Part shown: in pieces, positions 60,592-64,000 of the stretch
Layout: every line of letters begins with the position of its first letter
Position numbering within the stretch: the first letter of the stretch is position 1
DNA from: Brevibacterium yomogidense
Lineage (GTDB): Bacteria > Actinomycetota > Actinomycetes > Actinomycetales > Brevibacteriaceae
Direction of reading: 5' to 3'
DNA: 64,000 bases
Assembly (NCBI RefSeq): GCF_016107685.1
Contig: NZ_JABASY010000005.1
Location: 186,001 to 250,000, forward strand
Translations under genes and position numbers: made by a program
Notes under the pieces: generated by a model
What the model was told of the DNA's origin: nothing
Databases searched by the model: none
The model's input: only the letters and a program-made list of their open reading frames with translations

Positions 60592-60599
60592 CAGTCTGA

Positions 60600-60638
60600 A
60601 GAAGGGCCGTTCCATGCAGAGCATGGAACGGCCCTTCT
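60600..60638 (+). terminator. Strong terminator after the tRNA pair
   Basis: Arms 60600-60617 and 60621-60638 are complementary over 18 bp with an AGA loop. A few T residues follow. The outer stem AGAAGGGCCG matches the hairpin at 10098-10131. It may also stop the convergent ATP-grasp transcript. Confidence 0.85.
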
Positions 60639-60640
60639 CG

Positions 60641-60670
60641 TCATTCACACACGTGTCATTCACACACGTG
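60641..60670 (-). repeat. 15-bp exact tandem duplication spanning the ATP-grasp stop codon
   Basis: TCATTCACACACGTG is at 60641-60655 and 60656-60670. The stop codon of the minus-strand gene (60660-60662) is within the right-hand copy. Confidence 0.9.
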
Positions 60671-61664
60671 ACAGAACCTCCGGCCGGGGGAATGCGGCGT
60701 CCTGCTCCGCGAGCATCCCCTTCAGCAGCCGGGCGATCCTGTGCGTGGCGGGTTCACGGCCCGCAGCCCGCTCCGCCGCTTCCACCGCCGGGTTGTAGTT
60801 GGTGTTCGTGTTGATGTCGTAGACGACCTGCCGGCCGTCCGCCGTGTCGATGAACTCGACCCCGGCGATGAGGATCCCCTGCTCCGCGAGCAGCAGCTCG
60901 AGGTCGCGCACCAGAGGGGTCTCCGCCGTGATGTCGTCCCGGCGGGAGAACGGGTCTGCGGCGGCTGCTCCCGGGACCGCGCAGGCATCGGCGGGGCACA
61001 GCTCGAAGGAGCCGGCGGACACATCGACACGCACCGCGTAGTGGAAGCGCCCACCGATGAACTCCGCCCGCGTGACGAACCGCTGCACCGGCTGCACGTA
61101 CTCCTGGACGAGCGTGATGCCGTCGACCGGAGCGTTCTCCCCGCCCGGGGCGAATTCGTGTGCCACGGTCGCGAACTCCGCGTGACTGTCGAACCGGCGG
61201 ACGCCCAGGCCCTTGCCACCCTGGTTGTGCTTCGTGATGAAGGGAGGGACGAACGTCCGTGCGATCTCCTCGAGGGCGTCCGCTCCGAACACGGCGGCCG
61301 TCCTGGGAGTGTCGAAGCCGCGCTTGGTGAGCGCGCGGTGCTGGCGGACCTTGCTCACCTCGAGCTCGTAGACCGCCGACCCGTTGACGACGGTGCGACC
61401 GGCCGCTTCGAGCCACGCGAGCACGGCGCGGCCGTATTCCTTCACGTGCGGGTCTGTGCGGGTGTGGGCGGAAGCGGACAGGCGGGACCAGAAGAGCCCG
61501 GCCGGTGGTTCCTCCGTCAGGTCGATCGCGGTGCCCGGCAGCAGCCATTCGACGAAGGGCACGCCCTCCTCTCGCAGCGCGTCCGCGAACGGTGGGAGCC
61601 ACTCCGGATTGTCGTGGATGACGTACACGGCGGGGCGGTCGGCAGGGGGCAGGGAAGCGGTCAC
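60660..61664 (-). CDS. ATP-grasp domain protein (RimK-like)
   Basis: A 334-residue ATP-grasp ligase of unknown substrate. Features: an N-terminal pre-ATP domain (VYVIHDNPEWLPPFADALREEG), NGSAVYELEVSKVRQHRALTKRGFDTPRT, the ATP-binding VPPFITKHNQGGKGLGVRRFDS, QEYVQPVQRFVTRAEFIGG, and the metal-binding GVEFIDTADGRQVVYDINTNTNYN. These enzymes join a carboxylate to an amine or thiol, as in RimK and glutathione-type synthesis. GTG 61664 has GAGAGGA eight bases upstream on the minus strand; upstream sequence in frame is low in quality. The gene stands alone between a tRNA terminator and a divergent glycosyltransferase. Confidence 0.85.
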   Translation of the reverse strand: MTASLPPADRPAVYVIHDNPEWLPPFADALREEGVPFVEWLLPGTAIDLTEEPPAGLFWSRLSASAHTRTDPHVKEYGRAVLAWLEAAGRTVVNGSAVYELEVSKVRQHRALTKRGFDTPRTAAVFGADALEEIARTFVPPFITKHNQGGKGLGVRRFDSHAEFATVAHEFAPGGENAPVDGITLVQEYVQPVQRFVTRAEFIGGRFHYAVRVDVSAGSFELCPADACAVPGAAAADPFSRRDDITAETPLVRDLELLLAEQGILIAGVEFIDTADGRQVVYDINTNTNYNPAVEAAERAAGREPATHRIARLLKGMLAEQDAAFPRPEVLSRV

Positions 61665-61855
61665 AGGTGCGGTCCTCTCGTCATGTCCCGTGAACCGCGC
61701 CACTGTGTCCACTATTCCTCGCCCGGGGGCAAGAGCGCGGAGACGCCTCCCAGAAGTCAAGGTTCCATGTTTGAATGAGGAGAGTTGCCGCGCGGGCGGA
61801 GCCGCTCGTCGCGGAGCCGACACCGGCGGAGCCGACACCGAGGGAGGCACTGCGC

Positions 61856-62596
61856 ATGACCGGAGGCGGGACGAGCAGCAGGGGCGGGACGAGTCGTGAG
61901 CGCGACACGGCCCGTGAGTGGGGGACGTGCACGGTCGTGGTGCCGACACACGACGAGGAGCGGCTCATCGGGGACACCCTCGAGTCACTCGCTGCCGCAG
62001 CCGCTCACGCGGGGATCGCCGTGCGCCTCATCGTCGTCGCGGACAGCTGCACGGACGACACTGAGGCGATCGCTGCCCGCCACGGCGCGGAGGTCGTGAC
62101 CGTTGCGGCGCTCAGCGTGGGTGCGGCGCGACGGGCCGGCTTCATCCACGCCCTGCGGACACGCCCTCGTCCCGACTGGTGCGCGACGACGGACGCGGAC
62201 ACCGTCGTCCCCCTCGACTGGTTCGTCCGGCAGGAAGCGCATCGGCTCCGCGGCGCGGACGTCGTCTCCGGGACGATCACTCTGCGCGCGGACGACGAGC
62301 CGCACAGGTCGCACGGCGCATGGCGGACGCAGTACGAGCAGCGGCTCGGGGTCGCCTCGCACACGCACGTCCACGGCGCGAACCTCTCCTTCACCGCGTC
62401 CGCCTACCGGATGCTCGACGGCTTCCGGACCCTCGCCTCGGGGGAGGACGCCGACCTCGTCCGCCGTGCGGAGGACGCGGGGCTGAGCGTCGTCTGGGCG
62501 CTCGACGTGAGGGTCGAGACCTCTGCCCGTCTCACGGGACGCGCTCCCGCCGGGGTCGCGGCGGATCTGCGCGCCGCTCTGGAGGTGGTGCCGTGA
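61856..62596 (+). CDS. Family 2 glycosyltransferase
   Basis: A 246-residue GT-A glycosyltransferase. CTVVVPTHDEERLIGDTLESL is the nucleotide-sugar binding start, RLIVVADSCTDDT and the DxD-type TTDADTVVPLDWF follow, then HGANLSFTASAYRMLDGF and GEDADLVRRAEDAG. No membrane helix is visible. ATG 61856 is chosen because GAGGGAGG lies eight bases upstream; the ATG at 61775 would add a repetitive AEPTP segment. Its stop overlaps the acyl-CoA dehydrogenase start as GTGA, and the same gene trio occurs in other actinobacteria. Confidence 0.85.
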   Translation: MTGGGTSSRGGTSRERDTAREWGTCTVVVPTHDEERLIGDTLESLAAAAAHAGIAVRLIVVADSCTDDTEAIAARHGAEVVTVAALSVGAARRAGFIHALRTRPRPDWCATTDADTVVPLDWFVRQEAHRLRGADVVSGTITLRADDEPHRSHGAWRTQYEQRLGVASHTHVHGANLSFTASAYRMLDGFRTLASGEDADLVRRAEDAGLSVVWALDVRVETSARLTGRAPAGVAADLRAALEVVP

Positions 62597-63747
62597 GTGC
62601 GCGTGACACGAGGCAGTCGCACGACGGACGGGCAGGCGACGGACGGGCAGACGACGAGCGGGCAGGCGACGCGCGACCGCACGACGGGGACTCGCAGGAC
62701 AGTCGCGGGCAGCGGGGCGCCGCACTGTCCGCGCTCGCCCCCGCACTGCCGGGTCGCGGCGCGACCCTGGAGCGGTGGCGGCTCCTCGCGGCACTCACGC
62801 AGGACGACATCGTCGAAGGGCGCCTCGCGGAGGCCCACCTCGATGCGGCGGCGATCACGACCGACCTCGGCGAGCCGGACCTCGTGCGGCCCGGTTCCCA
62901 CTGGGGTGTGTGGGCTGCGGAGCCGCCGTCGCCGCAGGTGCGGGCGCTCCGCACCCCGGACGGCTGGGTCCTCGACGGGACGAAGCCGTGGTGCTCCGGC
63001 GCCTCGCTGTGCACGCACGCCCTCGTGACAGCGGCAGAAGCAGGCGGCACCGGGTTCTTCGCCGTCGACCTCACCCGGCCCGGGGTGCGGGCCCTCCCGG
63101 ACACGTGGCCCGCAGTCGGGATGGCCGCCAGCGATTCCGGCTGGGTGTCCTTCGACCGGGTGCCGGCCCTGCGGCTCGGCTCGCACGCCGACTACCTCGA
63201 GAGGCCGGGGTTCTGGCACGGCGGGATGGGGGTCGCCGCGTGCTGGTTCGGAGGGGCGCGCGCGGTCGCCGCACCGCTACTGGAGCGGGCCGCGAAGCCG
63301 GGAGCGTCCCCGTTCCTGCGCGCGCACGCCGGTGCTGTCGTCGCGGAGCTCGCCTCCGCGTGGGCGCTCCTCACCGCCACGGCCCGGGAGGTGGACGCGG
63401 ACCCGGACGACGCCGAGGGCCTGGTGCAGCGCCGCGCCCTGCTCGTGCGGACACGCATCGACCGGGCCGCATCCGCGGTGATCGAGAGGACGGGGCGCGC
63501 GACCGGCGCGGGTCCTCTCTGCGCGGACGGTCAGCACGCGCAGCGCGTCGCGGACCTCGCCGTCTACATCCGACAGTCCCACGCGGAAGCGGACGAAGCG
63601 CAGATCGCACCCGAGGACGGATCCGGTGGGTTCGGCGCCGCGGCCTGGGACCGACTCATCGGCCTCGACCCTCCGCCGTCCCCACGCGGCGAAGGCCCCA
63701 CTGATCGCGGCGGAGCTGACGAACGGGGAGTGCCCGCAGATGGCTGA
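62593..63747 (+). CDS. Acyl-CoA dehydrogenase-like protein
   Basis: A 384-residue flavoprotein of the acyl-CoA dehydrogenase fold, with a 45-residue Asp/Gly/Arg/Ser-rich start encoded by GACGGGCAGGCGAC-like repeats. Recognisable parts: GSHWGVWAAEPP, WVLDGTKPWCSGASLCTHALVTA (beta domain), GWVSFDRVPA, and the C-terminal helical bundle. The usual catalytic Glu region is not obvious, so dehydrogenation is not certain. Substrate unknown; pairing with a glycosyltransferase and a PIG-L deacetylase suggests modification of a sugar-linked metabolite or cell-surface compound. The start GTG 62593 overlaps the glycosyltransferase stop. Confidence 0.8.
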   Translation: MSARDTRQSHDGRAGDGRADDERAGDARPHDGDSQDSRGQRGAALSALAPALPGRGATLERWRLLAALTQDDIVEGRLAEAHLDAAAITTDLGEPDLVRPGSHWGVWAAEPPSPQVRALRTPDGWVLDGTKPWCSGASLCTHALVTAAEAGGTGFFAVDLTRPGVRALPDTWPAVGMAASDSGWVSFDRVPALRLGSHADYLERPGFWHGGMGVAACWFGGARAVAAPLLERAAKPGASPFLRAHAGAVVAELASAWALLTATAREVDADPDDAEGLVQRRALLVRTRIDRAASAVIERTGRATGAGPLCADGQHAQRVADLAVYIRQSHAEADEAQIAPEDGSGGFGAAAWDRLIGLDPPPSPRGEGPTDRGGADERGVPADG

Positions 63748-64000
63748 GCGGCGCTTCACGGCGGAGGACCCGCCGCGAACCTCGGTGGAGGACCTGGCCG
63801 ACTGCGCCGCGGGACTCGAATCCTGGACGATCGACGCCGCGTCTCCCGCACTGCTGGTCGTCGCACCCCACCCCGATGACGAGGTGCTGGGCGCCGGCGC
63901 ACTCATCGGCACCGCTGTGCGGGCAGGGGTGCCCGTCATCGTGCTGGCCGTGACGGACGGCACCGCCTCCCACCCCCACGTCGACCCGGACCGGCTGGGG
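63740..64000 (+). CDS. PIG-L family deacetylase (3' end outside the window)
   Basis: Zinc-dependent N-acetylglucosaminyl deacetylase family. The 87 visible residues contain the metal-binding signature VVAPHPDDEVLGAGALIG with PHPDDE at residues 43-48, then VIVLAVTDGTASHP. Members remove acetyl groups from N-acetylglucosamine-linked compounds such as those of mycothiol or teicoplanin synthesis. The ATG at 63740 has GGGGAG nine bases upstream and overlaps the acyl-CoA dehydrogenase stop by eight bases. The frame is open to the last base. Confidence 0.9.
   Translation, partial: MAERRFTAEDPPRTSVEDLADCAAGLESWTIDAASPALLVVAPHPDDEVLGAGALIGTAVRAGVPVIVLAVTDGTASHPHVDPDRLG

Overview
The window is 64 kb of gene-dense, high-GC chromosomal DNA from an actinobacterium. 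Support comes from GTG/TTG starts, 1-8 bp gene overlaps, GC-rich third codon positions, the tiny ribosomal protein bS22, a rex-hemA-hemC-hemD-hemB run, system II cytochrome c genes, menaquinone genes, a DUF222/HNH protein and ectABC. A member of the Micrococcales, perhaps Brevibacterium-like, is a reasonable inference; no rRNA or other marker here settles it. Much of the order (ppx, proC, bS22, glutaredoxin-like, hemA-hemC-hemD-hemB, hemL, phosphatase, ccs genes, menA/E/B/C/D, ubiE, menJ-like, polyprenyl synthase) recalls the M. tuberculosis Rv0496-Rv0562 region, so it is an ancient conserved backbone and not an island. I see no prophage, insertion sequence, CRISPR array or integron.

Layout. 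1-5.1 kb: end of a small regulator gene, udk, mutY, a membrane protein gene, radA and a Nudix-like gene with a degraded catalytic box. 5.2-10 kb: prpDBC (2-methylcitrate cycle, propionate use) behind a promoter that overlaps a palindrome, then a crotonase. 10.1-12.9 kb: a DUF222/HNH gene with a likely frameshift in a G7 run. 13.1-19.6 kb: ppx/gppA, a TIM-barrel gene, proC, trkA, trkH and acuC. 19.7-28.3 kb: bS22, a glutaredoxin-like gene, rex, a hemA-hemC fusion, a cobA-like/hemD fusion, hemB, a marR gene and hemL, which together make tetrapyrrole precursors up to uroporphyrinogen III. 28.3-33.0 kb: a phosphatase and the resA-ccdA-resB-ccsB set that attaches heme to cytochromes c. 33.2-47.5 kb: menaquinone synthesis (menA, menE, menB, menC, menD, menF-type synthase, ubiE/menG, menJ-like reductase, polyprenyl diphosphate synthase) with a lipoprotein and a flavin monooxygenase gene interposed. 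47.5-53.4 kb: rarD, fprA, ectCBA and yajQ. 53.6-60.6 kb: tRNA-Tyr, a three-domain glutaminase, GDPD, two related membrane proteins, tRNA-Thr and tRNA-Met. 60.7-64 kb: an ATP-grasp gene and a glycosyltransferase/acyl-CoA dehydrogenase/PIG-L cluster that runs off the end.

How it fits together. Heme made by the hem run feeds the adjacent cytochrome c assembly genes, and the men genes supply the quinone that reduces those cytochromes. Rex, an NADH sensor in this family, sits directly in front of hemA and probably ties heme supply to redox state. EctABC and TrkAH provide two osmotic responses.

Main points of interest: (1) a single 916-residue HemA-HemC polypeptide; (2) about a dozen genes whose TANNNT -10 box ends 6-8 bases before the start codon, implying leaderless mRNAs; (3) exact 15-19 bp tandem duplications that include the stop codon of three unrelated genes, plus in-frame tandem repeats lengthening several housekeeping enzymes; (4) palindromes overlapping the prp and ect promoters; (5) a tRNA-Met with an altered T-loop; (6) two membrane proteins that share a cytoplasmic module and follow a GDPD gene.
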